From the NCBI RefSeq assembly GCF_900102075.1, contig NZ_FNAV01000026.1, forward strand, positions 1 through 46,094: 46,094 nucleotides of DNA. Direction: 5' to 3'. Positions 25,260 through 34,339 of the stretch are shown here, one piece after another. A program made the translations under genes and the position numbers. The notes under the pieces were generated by a model. It worked only from the letters and a program-made list of their open reading frames with translations, was not told where the DNA came from and searched no databases. The stretch's first letter is position 1, and each line of letters opens with the position of its first letter. This DNA comes from Salipiger thiooxidans (lineage in GTDB: Bacteria; Pseudomonadota; Alphaproteobacteria; Rhodobacterales; Rhodobacteraceae).

Positions 25260-26264
25260 TCAGTCGCTGCGTTTCCGGGGATCGTCAGGCAGCAGTCCCG
25301 CCAGATGGCGCCGCCGGGCGTCGACGCCGGGAAGCGCCCGAAGGGTTTCAACGCAACGCTCGAGCGTGGGCAGATCGGTGCGCGCCCTCGAGAGGGTCAG
25401 GCGGGGCGTCGCGATGGGTCGTCCGAGATGGTTCGACACCATGGCGTCGAAGGGCAGCAACGCGCTGTCGACGCTGCAGTCGGCCATGGCGGAGCGTGCG
25501 ATGATCTGCTCCGCCATGCCGCCGGGCGCGCGGCCGTCGGTCCGCATCGAGGCGCAGACCACCGCGGTTTCGGCACGGATGGGGCGAAGCCCGGCCGCAC
25601 GGACCCGCTGGATGATGTCCCTGTCCTCGCCGGAGGGGATGGAACGGTAGCCGCCGACCGAGAGATAGGCGCCTCTCTGGAAGCCGAGGTTGGCACCTCC
25701 CGCGGTGTTGAGCCCGATGCCCCCGGGGCCCACCGGGTCCATCAGCTGCTCGAACTCCATCGCGAGCGTCGCGAAGGCGGATTCCTCGCGCTGGCGGAGC
25801 AGGAAGAGGCTCGGGAAAGAGGCCAGCTCCTGCTCGGAGACCTCGATGCGCCCGAGGACCGCGGGCGCGTCGTGCAGAGCGGATTCCATTTCGGCCTGCC
25901 AGTCCGGGTGGGGCAGGCAATCGGCATCGGTGGAGAGAAGAATGCCGGCGCGCGGTGCGGCCTGGAGGGCGATGGCATGTCCGAGACGGCGCGCGCGGCC
26001 GACGCCGCCGCGGGCGTAGCGAGCTTCGGCGACGATCATCGGCCAATCGGCCCTGCGTGCCAGAGACAGAGCGACGTCCGCCGTGTCATCGCTGGTGTTG
26101 TTGACGGCCAGGACGATCCCGGCGGGCGCCGTGCCGGACTGCGCGAAGAGACCTGAGAGGCAGGCCGCAATGAAGTTCTCTTCGTTGCGCGCGGGCACGA
26201 CGACGACGGACGTGACCTTGGCGAAGTCGTCCGGCCGCACGGTCTGGACGCGGATCCCCGTCAT
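25260..26264 (-). CDS. Glycosyltransferase family 2
   Basis: This 334-residue GT-A-type protein opens with SVVVVPARNEENFIAACLSG. It has a nucleotide-sugar/metal motif STDADC (DxD at 113-115) and an acceptor-side segment GGANLGFQRGAYLSVGGY followed by GEDRDIIQR (ED motif). No transmembrane helix is evident, so it is probably cytoplasmic. It should transfer a sugar from an NDP- or lipid-linked donor; the acceptor is unknown. Its ATG overlaps the methyltransferase stop. It is the last gene of a four-gene operon. Confidence 0.85.
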   Translation of the reverse strand: MTGIRVQTVRPDDFAKVTSVVVVPARNEENFIAACLSGLFAQSGTAPAGIVLAVNNTSDDTADVALSLARRADWPMIVAEARYARGGVGRARRLGHAIALQAAPRAGILLSTDADCLPHPDWQAEMESALHDAPAVLGRIEVSEQELASFPSLFLLRQREESAFATLAMEFEQLMDPVGPGGIGLNTAGGANLGFQRGAYLSVGGYRSIPSGEDRDIIQRVRAAGLRPIRAETAVVCASMRTDGRAPGGMAEQIIARSAMADCSVDSALLPFDAMVSNHLGRPIATPRLTLSRARTDLPTLERCVETLRALPGVDARRRHLAGLLPDDPRKRSD

Positions 26265-26818
26265 CGCGCCGCCTCCGCGATGTCGATGCGGTAGTCGGGC
26301 CCCGGCCGCAGGCAGCGGAACGCCCGCGGCGTGGCATCACGGTAGAGGTCCAGGGCCTCGTGCCCCTGAAGCGAATTGCCGCTTGGCCCCAGCCAGCTGA
26401 CGCAGATCAGGTCGGCTTCGGGCCAGCGTCGGTCGATCTGTTCCGCGAGGTCGCGAATCCCCGGCGCGTCCAGGAAATAGAGGATCTCCGACAACAGGAT
26501 CAGGTCGTGATCGCCGCCCGGCAAGGGCGCGGGAAGGTAGGCCCGGACGAAGCGACCCTGCGGGACGGCCCGCCGGGCGGCGTCGAGCGCGGTCTCGACG
26601 GCATCGACGCCCGTATAGCTTTCGCAGCGCGTCGCGATGTGCCGGGCGAGTTCGCCGTTGCCGCATCCAAGCTCGAGGACGGAGCGGTATCTCGGCCTTG
26701 GCAGGGCGGCGCAGGTGGCGCGGAATTTCTCCTGCTCGTAGGGGCTTTGGCGAAAATCCCAGGGATCGTCGCTCTCGGCGTAAAGAGCCGCCAGGTGATC
26801 CGGTGCCACGCCGCTCAT
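26261..26818 (-). CDS. SAM-dependent methyltransferase (NodS-like)
   Basis: This 185-residue class I methyltransferase has motif I VLELGCGNGELARH (47-60), an acidic residue after the second strand (YTGVDAVETAL) and LILLSEILYFLDA (motif IV region). It begins DHLAALYAESDDPWDFRQSP, typical of NodS-type N-methyltransferases. It overlaps PIG-L upstream and the glycosyltransferase downstream by ATGA junctions. Next to a deacetylase it could methylate the freed amine, as NodS does after NodB in Nod-factor synthesis (inference by analogy). Confidence 0.85.
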   Translation of the reverse strand: MSGVAPDHLAALYAESDDPWDFRQSPYEQEKFRATCAALPRPRYRSVLELGCGNGELARHIATRCESYTGVDAVETALDAARRAVPQGRFVRAYLPAPLPGGDHDLILLSEILYFLDAPGIRDLAEQIDRRWPEADLICVSWLGPSGNSLQGHEALDLYRDATPRAFRCLRPGPDYRIDIAEAAR

Positions 26819-27540
26819 TCCGGGTGCTCCTCGAAGAACAGCTCGTCGCCGTGGAGGAAGAGCCGGACAAAGGGGGGATCGAGCGTGAAGCCTTCCGGGT
26901 CGTCGCAGATGATGTCGCCAAACTGGCTCTGGTGTGCGGCAATCGCCCGCGCCTTGATGAGGCGCACGTCCCTGGTGTCGAGGCGAACCTCCCGCGTCTG
27001 CGGGAGGCCGGACCGGAAATCGCTGTCCGCCCACCGCGACCAGATGGGATAAAAGAAGAGTCGGGCGCCGGACAGCCGCGCGGCCTGCCGTGCGATCTCG
27101 GCGGTCGCTTGATGGTCGCAGTGCGGGTCCGTCGGCGCGGTCGCGAAGAGGCACCGGGCCCCGAGCCGCGACAGCAGGGATGACAGCTGCCGGGCAAGCG
27201 CGGGAATGCCGGTGTCGGAAGAGGTCATGCCGGCGTCAGGCAGCCCGAGGCGGGTGATGTCCGCGGGCGAGCCGCCGAGTTCCCTGACCGATGCCTCGAG
27301 TTCCGCCGCACGCAGGGAGGCGCGGGCCTCGGCAGGCCAGGCGGTGGATCCGGGATGCGACTGCGTGCCATCGGTCATGAGCACGACGTGGGCCCCGTGG
27401 GTGGCGAAGGCATGTGCAAGCAGGCCCCCGCAGCCCAGGGCCTCATCGTCCGGGTGCGGTGCCAGCACGACGATCGGGCGATGCCCGGTCAGGATCGCAA
27501 GCACCGTATCGAGCGCGAGGGAGCGGTGCTCACAGGTCAT
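26815..27540 (-). CDS. PIG-L/LmbE-family N-deacetylase
   Basis: This 241-residue protein has the zinc motif APHPDDEALGCGG (residues 27-39) and the second ligand region DPHCDHQATAEIA. Family members remove acetyl groups from N-acetylglucosamine-like conjugates, for example in GPI, mycothiol and bacillithiol pathways. It overlaps the acyl-CoA dehydrogenase-like gene by 11 bp and the methyltransferase by 4 bp, indicating tightly coupled translation. The substrate is probably an amino-sugar conjugate made or extended by the adjacent glycosyltransferase (inference). Confidence 0.87.
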   Translation of the reverse strand: MTCEHRSLALDTVLAILTGHRPIVVLAPHPDDEALGCGGLLAHAFATHGAHVVLMTDGTQSHPGSTAWPAEARASLRAAELEASVRELGGSPADITRLGLPDAGMTSSDTGIPALARQLSSLLSRLGARCLFATAPTDPHCDHQATAEIARQAARLSGARLFFYPIWSRWADSDFRSGLPQTREVRLDTRDVRLIKARAIAAHQSQFGDIICDDPEGFTLDPPFVRLFLHGDELFFEEHPE

Positions 27541-28612
27541 CGTCGAGCCACTCCCTGAGCGGTTTCCCGGATCCAAGGTAGGCCTGCCCCGCGCGCAGCA
27601 GGAACGCGTCGCGGGTCGCCTGTCGCATGTAGCAGGCGAGGTCTCGCGCATGCTGGCCGGTCGGGTCGTCGGTCGTGAACATCGACAGGCCGACCGAGCG
27701 CTCGACGGCGGCGATGGCGTCCTGCCCGAGCTCTTCGGTGAGCAACCGGCAGGACACCGACAGGACGGCTGCCTCCTCGGGCGCGGCATGGCCATCCGGA
27801 CCGGAGGCGAACCGCGCGGCCCGCAGGATGGCCGGCCACGCGGCGACCGCCCGGACGGAGATCGGGGCAAGCCGCATCAGGTGGGCTTCCGCGTCCTGCT
27901 GTCCCCGCTCGCGCAGCACCCGGCCCGCGTGCTGGATCAGCCCGACGATGCCGCCGAGTGTGACGGCAGCGATGCGCCAGGTGCCCCCGACGAAAAAGGG
28001 CTCGACAGTGTAGACGCCGGGGCCTCCGATGGGCTCGGCGGCGAGCCCGTCGCAGTCGAAGGTGCCGGAGCAGGACGCCTGCATCCCCGCCATGTCCCAG
28101 CTGTCGTGGTCATGGCGGGCAGGGTCCGACGCGTCGATTAGGAAAAGCTGCAGTTCCGGTCCGCGCCCGGCGGTGACGATGGCCTTGTCGACAAGGCCGA
28201 GCCCCGAGGCGAAGCGCTTGGCGCCCGAAAGCCGTCCTTCCGGCGTCGCAGAGACCGGCCGGGCGGGCACGTCCGCGCCCCAGACCCCGAACAACCCTCC
28301 GCCGGCGGCGTCCGCCAGTCTTTGCGATGCGACCTGTGGATCGGCGTAGTGGCGTATGAGCTGGAGCGCGTTGGCGTGTCCTTCGAGCAGCCGCCCAAGC
28401 GACAGGTCCCGTTCCGCCGCATCCCGCAACGCCCGCGCGAGCGCTTCGCTGCCGACGCCGTCACCCGAGATCGTCTCCGCGAGCCCGCATAATGTGGCTG
28501 CCGCATCCGGCGAATGACCGATCGGCGTGCTGTCGGCTGGGCAAGCCTGCGCCAGAGGTTCCTCCGGCCCCGTGGGCGCGGGCGATATCGATTGTCGATT
28601 GGCCACAGTCAT
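27530..28612 (-). CDS. Acyl-CoA dehydrogenase-like flavoprotein
   Basis: This 360-residue protein resembles the acyl-CoA dehydrogenase superfamily: a helical N-terminal domain, a beta domain (LFGVWGADVPARPVSATPEG, then RLSGAKRFASGLG) and a C-terminal helical bundle. I cannot place a catalytic Glu, and it is shorter than beta-oxidation enzymes, so its reaction is uncertain. ATG 28612 is the first start downstream of a promoter-like gap; the frame stays open upstream but that part looks non-coding. It leads the operon with PIG-L, methyltransferase and glycosyltransferase. The grouping suggests synthesis of a modified glycolipid or small conjugate (inference). Confidence 0.7.
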   Translation of the reverse strand: MTVANRQSISPAPTGPEEPLAQACPADSTPIGHSPDAAATLCGLAETISGDGVGSEALARALRDAAERDLSLGRLLEGHANALQLIRHYADPQVASQRLADAAGGGLFGVWGADVPARPVSATPEGRLSGAKRFASGLGLVDKAIVTAGRGPELQLFLIDASDPARHDHDSWDMAGMQASCSGTFDCDGLAAEPIGGPGVYTVEPFFVGGTWRIAAVTLGGIVGLIQHAGRVLRERGQQDAEAHLMRLAPISVRAVAAWPAILRAARFASGPDGHAAPEEAAVLSVSCRLLTEELGQDAIAAVERSVGLSMFTTDDPTGQHARDLACYMRQATRDAFLLRAGQAYLGSGKPLREWLDDDL

Positions 28613-29078
28613 ACGCAACTCCTGAGCTCTTCGGGCGTCGGGGATGTTTCGCAGGTCTGCTGGCTGAACACGGGCGCGCGACCACGGTTCCGGGACGAAA
28701 GTGCATTGGGTGCGTTTGCAATCCTTGCATGTCGCAGTTAATTGCGCGGGCCTCTCGGGTGCGCATGCATGACTTGGCCCAACGGCTGAATCGCCTTCCG
28801 GACGCCTGCCTTGCGGCGCATGGACATGTCCGGGGACTGGTCGAATCGGGGCACTTCCGATCAGCCCACACGGCAGGAGCATTCGCGTTCAACCGCGGGT
28901 GAGGCGATGTGATATTACGGAAAATAAGGGCTTATTTGCAATTGCCTCGTCGCGCCCATGGATGTCGATGATCGCGGGTGTTGGCCCACGGGCGTGGAAA
29001 CCTCGCTGACCGGACTGCGCGTGGTACCAGAGGATGGCGACTTCGCCCGGGCGCGCGGCGAGACTGACCCCGTCGCCC
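28613..29078. promoter_or_regulatory. Intergenic region upstream of the acyl-CoA dehydrogenase operon
   Basis: No gene is visible in these 466 bp, which separate the tdm stop from the operon start, both on the minus strand. The region should hold the tdm terminator and the operon promoter. An AT-rich palindrome, AAATAAG-GG-CTTATTT at 28922-28937, stands out against the GC-rich background and could be an operator or part of a terminator. Confidence 0.4.
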
Positions 29079-31445
29079 TCAGCTCCGGGGGCGTGTCTTC
29101 TGGGGGTCGTAGTGGGGGAAGCTCGCAACCTTGGCGGGGTAGCGCTTGAGGTGGCCGTCGAGCTGGCCGACCTCGACCTCGGTGCCGACATCGGCATGGG
29201 CGACGTCGATCCTCGCCAGCGCGATCCATTGCCCGGTGCGGGGCGAGCGCATGGCGGAGCAGATCTCGCCCACCTGCGCGCGGCCGATGCGGATGCAGTC
29301 GCCGTGGGCCACGGCGTTCTGGCCCTCGATCTCGAGACCGACGAACTTGCGGGCGGGATGCTCCTTGCGGCGCAGAAGGGCGTCTCGGCCGACGAAATCC
29401 GCGGTCTTGGACTTCAGCGGCACGGTGAAGCCGATGCCCGCCTCGAAGGGGTCGGTCTGGTCCGAGAAATCGTAGCCCGCGAAGACCAGCCCCGCCTCGA
29501 TCCGTACCAGGTCGAGCGCCGCGAGCCCCATGGGCTTCATCCCCAGCGGCTGGCCCGCCTCCCAGATCGCGGCGAAGACCTCGGCGCCGTCCTTGGGGTG
29601 GCAGAAGACCTCGTAGCCGAGCTCGCCGGTGTAGCCGGTGCGCGAGATCACCACCGGCACGCCCTCGGGCCCGCCGAGCCGGGCGGGGGTGAAGCGGAAC
29701 CAGCCCATCTCGTCAAGCTGCGGCCGGTGCGGCGCGGTCCAGAACAGCGCCGAGATCAGCGCGCGCGATTTCGGCCCCTGCACCGCGAGGTTGTGCATCT
29801 GGTCGGTGGAGGAGCGGATCATCACCTCGAGCCCCAGCCGCGCCGCCTCTTCCCGCATCCACGCGCCACCCGCGTCGGTGCCGCCGATCCAGCGGAAATT
29901 CTGCTCGCCCAGCCGGAACAGCGTGCCGTCGTCGATCATGCCGCCGTGCGGGTAGCACATCGCCGAATAGACCACCTGTCCGATGCCCAGCGTCTCGACG
30001 TTGCGGGTCAGCACCCAGTTCAGCAGCGCCTCGGCGTCGGGGCCGGTGATCTCGAACTTGCGCAGTGCCGAGAGATCCATCACCACCACGCCCTCGCGGC
30101 AGGCCCGGTAGCTTTCCACCCGGTCGCATTCGGGGAAGGTGTCGGGCAGCCAGAAGCCGTTGTAATCGGCGAAGTCGCGGGTCATCGCGGCGAAACTGTC
30201 GTGGAAGGCGCTTTCGCGGGTCATGATCGGATCCTCGTCGGGGGTCGGGCGCCAGGCGGTGGCGCGGGAAAAGCGCTCGGCCGCGCCATAGGTGCGCACA
30301 TGAATGTCGGTGAGGTGCCAGCCGTTGGCGGCAGAGGTGTCGTCCGGGCAGGCCGAGGAGACGCAGACCAGATCGGTGAGCGCGCGCAGCAGCACGTAGT
30401 CGCCGGGCCGCGACCAGGGTTCGTCCGCGACCATGAGTCCGTGGGCGTCGATGGCAGTGTTGAAGAAGAAGTTGGCCGCCATCCAGCCGGGACGGCCGGG
30501 GATGCCGTACGCGGCGAGCTGGCCATTGAAATTGTCCGAGCAGTTGGCGTGGCCGGGATAGCCGATGTCGTCGTAATACTTGGCGTTGCAGGCCAGCGCG
30601 AAGGCGTCATGGCGGCCGCAGGTGTCCTGCACGACCTCGACCAGCGGGGTGAGGTCATGATCGAAGTATTTCCCGTGCAGCCCGGGCATCGGGTAGTCGT
30701 GGCCCTGGATCGTGCGGGTGGTGGTGACGTCGAGCGGGTGGAAGATGCCACGATCGACCTTGCGGGCGTCGAAGCACTGGAAGTCGGTACACTGGCGCCC
30801 GTCCACGTCCATGATCTGGATGAACTCGCCCTTGGCGACGCGATAGGCGCGGGCGGTGGCCGAGGCGACGCGCAGGTCGAGCACCGGATCGGCGAGCGGA
30901 TCGGGCAGGGCGAATTGCCCGGCCTTGCGCGCCTCGGCGCGGGTGAGGGTGACGGTCAGGGGCGTCGCGGTGGCCTGCGCCTCGAAATCGGGGGCCGGCG
31001 CCGGGGCGGCGATGACCAGCCAGCCGGGCGCCTGCGCCGTGGCCTCGGCGCGGTCACCCGCGGGGCTGACATCCGAGAAGAGCCCCACGGTCCGGGCGCC
31101 GGCGTCGATGCCGCGTCGCGCCAGGCCCCGCCGCAGCCGGTCGACCCCCGGCGCGCCGCTCTCGAGCACGGACCGGAGGCCATCGCCCGGGGCGTCGGCG
31201 CTCAGGCCCAGCAGGCCTGCGTCCACGCGCCCGTCGGGATGGGCGGCCAGCAGGTCGCAGGGCTGGCCGCCCTCGGTGTTGGTGACGGAGACCCGGTCGC
31301 CTTGCCTCAGCTCGACCAGCAGCGCCCCGCCGCCGGGGACGGTGTGGCGTTCCTCGCGCGGGGCGAGGGTGTAGGCCGCAGCGCGCCGGGGCCGAGAGGG
31401 GCTCGGGGCACCGGGGCGGAAGGGGTGGCCGATTCTGTCGAGCAA
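29079..31445 (-). CDS. tdm: Trimethylamine N-oxide demethylase (DUF1989-GcvT fusion)
   Basis: This 788-residue two-domain protein matches the known Tdm architecture. The N-terminal half is a metal-binding DUF1989 region with repeated Cys (219, 224, 276, 286, 302, 361, 366) around DVDGRQCTDFQCFD, KYYDDIGYPGHANCSDNFNG and VCVSSACPDD. The C-terminal half, from about residue 410, is a GcvT-type tetrahydrofolate-binding domain (RTGYTGELGYEVFCHPKDGA). It converts trimethylamine N-oxide to dimethylamine and formaldehyde, with the THF domain able to capture the one-carbon unit. The start is TTG 31445, chosen because GGAG lies seven bases upstream. It lies 76 bp downstream of tmm on the same strand and acts on the product of Tmm. 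Confidence 0.85.
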   Translation of the reverse strand: MLDRIGHPFRPGAPSPSRPRRAAAYTLAPREERHTVPGGGALLVELRQGDRVSVTNTEGGQPCDLLAAHPDGRVDAGLLGLSADAPGDGLRSVLESGAPGVDRLRRGLARRGIDAGARTVGLFSDVSPAGDRAEATAQAPGWLVIAAPAPAPDFEAQATATPLTVTLTRAEARKAGQFALPDPLADPVLDLRVASATARAYRVAKGEFIQIMDVDGRQCTDFQCFDARKVDRGIFHPLDVTTTRTIQGHDYPMPGLHGKYFDHDLTPLVEVVQDTCGRHDAFALACNAKYYDDIGYPGHANCSDNFNGQLAAYGIPGRPGWMAANFFFNTAIDAHGLMVADEPWSRPGDYVLLRALTDLVCVSSACPDDTSAANGWHLTDIHVRTYGAAERFSRATAWRPTPDEDPIMTRESAFHDSFAAMTRDFADYNGFWLPDTFPECDRVESYRACREGVVVMDLSALRKFEITGPDAEALLNWVLTRNVETLGIGQVVYSAMCYPHGGMIDDGTLFRLGEQNFRWIGGTDAGGAWMREEAARLGLEVMIRSSTDQMHNLAVQGPKSRALISALFWTAPHRPQLDEMGWFRFTPARLGGPEGVPVVISRTGYTGELGYEVFCHPKDGAEVFAAIWEAGQPLGMKPMGLAALDLVRIEAGLVFAGYDFSDQTDPFEAGIGFTVPLKSKTADFVGRDALLRRKEHPARKFVGLEIEGQNAVAHGDCIRIGRAQVGEICSAMRSPRTGQWIALARIDVAHADVGTEVEVGQLDGHLKRYPAKVASFPHYDPQKTRPRS

Positions 31446-31521
31446 GGTCGGTCTCCATCGAAGAAAAAATCCGGGGGCAAACGCGGTCCCCCGGACCAGG
31501 GGAAGGGGTGGACGTCCGTCT

Positions 31522-32865
31522 TCAGTTGCGAAGATAGGCTTCCATGCTGTCGTCGAGCGCGTCCTTCCACGGCGTGTGGTGGACGGGCGCCATGGTGCCG
31601 GTGATCACCGATTCATAGCAATTGTTGCGGAAGGCCATGATGTCCTTCGCCTTGTGTTTCTTCCACTGCATGAAGGCCTCGGTGGCGCCGTCGACGTCGA
31701 AGCTCGGGTAGTCGGTGTCGGCGATCAGCTCCTTGATGTAATCCGCCTGGTACTCGATGGCGTATTTCACATCGTCCGAGACCTCTTCCCGGACTTCCCG
31801 TTCCTTGACGTCGGCTTCCAGCACGGCCTTGTCCTCGGGCACCGCGATGCGGTCCATGATGATGTCGCGGACATACCAGGCCTGGGCGTCGAACATGTTG
31901 AAAGTGAACCACTGGTCCTGCATCCCGAGGTAGAACATCTTGGGATTGTGGACGTAAACCACGCCCTTGTAGAGATCCGTGGTCGCCAGCCGGTTCGCGG
32001 TCTTCAGGCGCAGGTCGTCCGGCAGGAACGGGAAGTAGTGCTTGTAGCCGGTGCAGAGGATGATCGCGTCGACGTCCTTGCTGCTGCCGTCGCTGAAGTG
32101 GACGGTCTTGCCTTCGACGCGCTCCATCGCGGGTTTTTCTTCCCAGTTTTCCGGCCAGTTGAAGCCCATGGGCGCCGAGCGGTAGCAGCTGGTGATCGAG
32201 TTGGCGCCGTATTTCCAGCACTGCGACCCGATGTCCTCGGCGGAGTAGGACGCGCCCACCACCAGCACGTCCTTGCCGGCGAATTCGCGGGCGTCGCGGA
32301 AATCATGCGCATGCACGATGCGGCCGTTGAACTGGTCGAAACCGGGGTATTCCGGCACGTTGGGCGAGGAGAAGTGCCCCGAGGCGCAGATCACGTGGTC
32401 GAAGCGCTCCTTGTAGACGCGGTCTTCGGTCATGTCGTGTACGGTGACCTCGAAGTCGCCCGTCTCGGTGTCGTATTCCACCCAGCGGATGACCGAGGAG
32501 AAGCGGATCCACTTGCGGACGTCGGCCTTGAGCACGCGGCCCTCGATATAGTCGAAGAGCACGGCGCGCGGCGGGTAGGAGGCAATCTGCTTTCCGAAGT
32601 GTTCCTCGAAGGAATAGTCGGCGAATTCCAGGCCCTCCTTGGGGCCGTTGGACCACAGATAGCGATACATCGAGCAATGCACCGGCTCGCCGTTCTCGTC
32701 CACGCCGGTGCGCCAAGTGTAGTTCCACAGCCCGCCCCAGTTCGACTGCTTCTCGAAGCAGACCACTTCCGGGATCTCGGCGCCCTTGGCGGCGGCGGAC
32801 TGGAAGGCGCGCAACTGGGCAAGGCCGGAGGGGCCGGCGCCGATGATGGCTACTCGTTTGGTCAT
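31522..32865 (-). CDS. tmm: Trimethylamine monooxygenase (flavin-containing monooxygenase)
   Basis: This 447-residue FMO has an FAD motif GAGPSG (residues 9-14), an NADPH motif [14 protein letters not shown] and the FMO fingerprint [11 protein letters not shown]. The [20 protein letters not shown] region is characteristic of bacterial Tmm. It oxidises trimethylamine to trimethylamine N-oxide with NADPH and oxygen in the cytoplasm. ATG 32865 follows GGGAGA. It is transcribed with tdm, and diverges from an AmiC-like gene across a 177-bp AT-rich promoter with repeated TTGGTT motifs. The pairing of tmm and tdm is the core of trimethylamine use in marine Roseobacter and SAR11 bacteria. Confidence 0.9.
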   Translation of the reverse strand: MTKRVAIIGAGPSGLAQLRAFQSAAAKGAEIPEVVCFEKQSNWGGLWNYTWRTGVDENGEPVHCSMYRYLWSNGPKEGLEFADYSFEEHFGKQIASYPPRAVLFDYIEGRVLKADVRKWIRFSSVIRWVEYDTETGDFEVTVHDMTEDRVYKERFDHVICASGHFSSPNVPEYPGFDQFNGRIVHAHDFRDAREFAGKDVLVVGASYSAEDIGSQCWKYGANSITSCYRSAPMGFNWPENWEEKPAMERVEGKTVHFSDGSSKDVDAIILCTGYKHYFPFLPDDLRLKTANRLATTDLYKGVVYVHNPKMFYLGMQDQWFTFNMFDAQAWYVRDIIMDRIAVPEDKAVLEADVKEREVREEVSDDVKYAIEYQADYIKELIADTDYPSFDVDGATEAFMQWKKHKAKDIMAFRNNCYESVITGTMAPVHHTPWKDALDDSMEAYLRN

Positions 32866-32898
32866 TGGTGGTCTCCCGTTGGTGTCACTTTATGGTAT

Positions 32899-32948
32899 GA
32901 ACCAAAAATTAAAATTGGTTCTTTTGGTTGTTACTGGTTTGGTCCAAA
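32899..32948. promoter_or_regulatory. Operator-like TTGGTT repeats in the divergent tmm promoter
   Basis: GAACCAA (32899-32905) and TTGGTTC (32915-32921) form an inverted repeat with a 9-base AT-rich spacer. Further TTGGTT-like units follow, ending in TTTGG-T-CCAAA (32938-32948). The cluster sits between the tmm and AmiC-like gene starts and is much more AT-rich than its surroundings. It is a good candidate binding array for a local regulator, perhaps the XRE-cupin protein. Confidence 0.55.
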
Positions 32949-33042
32949 AGTTTTCTGCTGGTCAACGAATTTTCTTTAGGGGAATATCCGTGGCGTGGGG
33001 AAATGCGCGGATTTGCCCTCATTTTAAGCGACGGGGGACCAC

Positions 33043-34335
33043 ATGAGCGCCGTGTCACTGGCCCAACGCCTTGCCGTTTCGGGAAGCCTGCCCCGACTCA
33101 GCGTGCAGGATCGCGCGCCCATCCGCATCGGCGCGCTGGTGCCGCTGACCGGTGCAGAGCTGTTCTGGGGGCGGCCGGGGCTCGACGGGTGCCGGATCTG
33201 GGTCGACTGGATCAACGAGCACGGCGGCATGATGGTCGGCGGGCGCCGGCATCTGGTGGAGCTGGTCGAGGTCGACAGCGCGCTTGGCGCCGAGGCGACG
33301 CTCGAGGCGGCGCGGCAGATGGTCGAGACCCGCAAGGTGAGGCTGGTGCTGACGCTCGGCGGGCGCGACATGGGGCTGGCGCTGGCCTACCTGATGGACC
33401 GGCGGGTGCTGACCGCGACGCTGCTGCCCTCGGACCTGTCGCCGGATCACCGCACGCTGATCGCCCCCGCCGAGGTGCATCCCTTCTTCAATGTGACCGG
33501 CGTCGAATGGCTGGCGCGGCACAAGCCCGAGGCGCGCCGCGTGGCGCTCTGCTCGCAGGCGGACGAGATGGGGCTGCCCTCGCTCGCCACCTACCGCGCC
33601 GCCTGCCGGGTGGCGGGGCGCGAGATCGTGGAAGAGGTCCAGTATGATGCCGAGACCGGCGACGCCGAGGCCATCCTGCAGCAGATGCTGGCGGCAGAGC
33701 CGGATGTGCTCTGCTGGTGCTCCTCGGCGCCGCCGATGATCGAGGCGCTGACGGTCGCTGCCTACAAGGCGGGCTTTCGGGGGGAGATACTCGCCTGCAC
33801 CTGCGATCACTACGACCGCCTGATCGCGCAGACCTCCTCCGCCTTCATGGAGCGCTTCACCTTCCAGTTTCCGGATTTCGACGATCCGGCGCTGGAGCGG
33901 GCGGAGTTCTTCTTCCGCCGTCCCAAGACCTTCTTCGACACGTTCAACGAGCGTTTCCCCGACGAATGGACGGCGGTTAGCTGGGAATACGCCGCGATCC
34001 TCGACCGCTGGCACGACGCGGTGGAGGTGGCCGACAGCCTCGCCACGCCCACGGTGCTGGCCGCGCTCAAGCGCGGGCGCAGCATGCCGCACACCTTCGG
34101 CATGGCGCGCTGGTGGGGCACCGAGGTCTACGGCATCGACAACGCGCTGGTCGGCGACTGGCCGGTGGTGGCGATCCGCGACGGCAAGGCGCAGATCCAG
34201 GAGTTCGGCTCGGTGCTGAACTGGCTCGAGGCGCATGGCGCCACGCTGATCGAAGAGCTGGGGGCTACGGGGCAGCTCTGGCACCAGCGCGTGAAACCGG
34301 ACCTGGCGCATGCCATGTCGGATACGGAGGACTGA
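33043..34335 (+). CDS. AmiC-like cytoplasmic ligand-binding protein (branched-chain amino acid/amide-binding SBP fold)
   Basis: This 430-residue protein has the type I periplasmic-binding fold of the LivJ/FmdD/AmiC group (RIGALVPLTGAELFWGRPGL, RKVRLVLTLGGRDMGLALAY, and VAALCSQADEMGLP-like second-domain opening). It has no signal peptide: residues 1-30 are polar and charged. It therefore probably stays in the cytoplasm as a ligand sensor, as AmiC does for amides, rather than feeding a transporter; no ABC permease or ATPase genes are adjacent. Its gene is divergent from tmm and 4 bp upstream of an XRE-cupin regulator. A methylamine or gamma-glutamylmethylamide ligand is plausible but is inference. 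Confidence 0.75.
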   Translation: MSAVSLAQRLAVSGSLPRLSVQDRAPIRIGALVPLTGAELFWGRPGLDGCRIWVDWINEHGGMMVGGRRHLVELVEVDSALGAEATLEAARQMVETRKVRLVLTLGGRDMGLALAYLMDRRVLTATLLPSDLSPDHRTLIAPAEVHPFFNVTGVEWLARHKPEARRVALCSQADEMGLPSLATYRAACRVAGREIVEEVQYDAETGDAEAILQQMLAAEPDVLCWCSSAPPMIEALTVAAYKAGFRGEILACTCDHYDRLIAQTSSAFMERFTFQFPDFDDPALERAEFFFRRPKTFFDTFNERFPDEWTAVSWEYAAILDRWHDAVEVADSLATPTVLAALKRGRSMPHTFGMARWWGTEVYGIDNALVGDWPVVAIRDGKAQIQEFGSVLNWLEAHGATLIEELGATGQLWHQRVKPDLAHAMSDTED

Positions 34336-34339
34336 GACC

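Noticed and set aside
33043..34335. A transporter-associated periplasmic binding protein for TMAO or amino acids
   Set aside because: There is no signal peptide and no adjacent ABC permease or ATPase genes.
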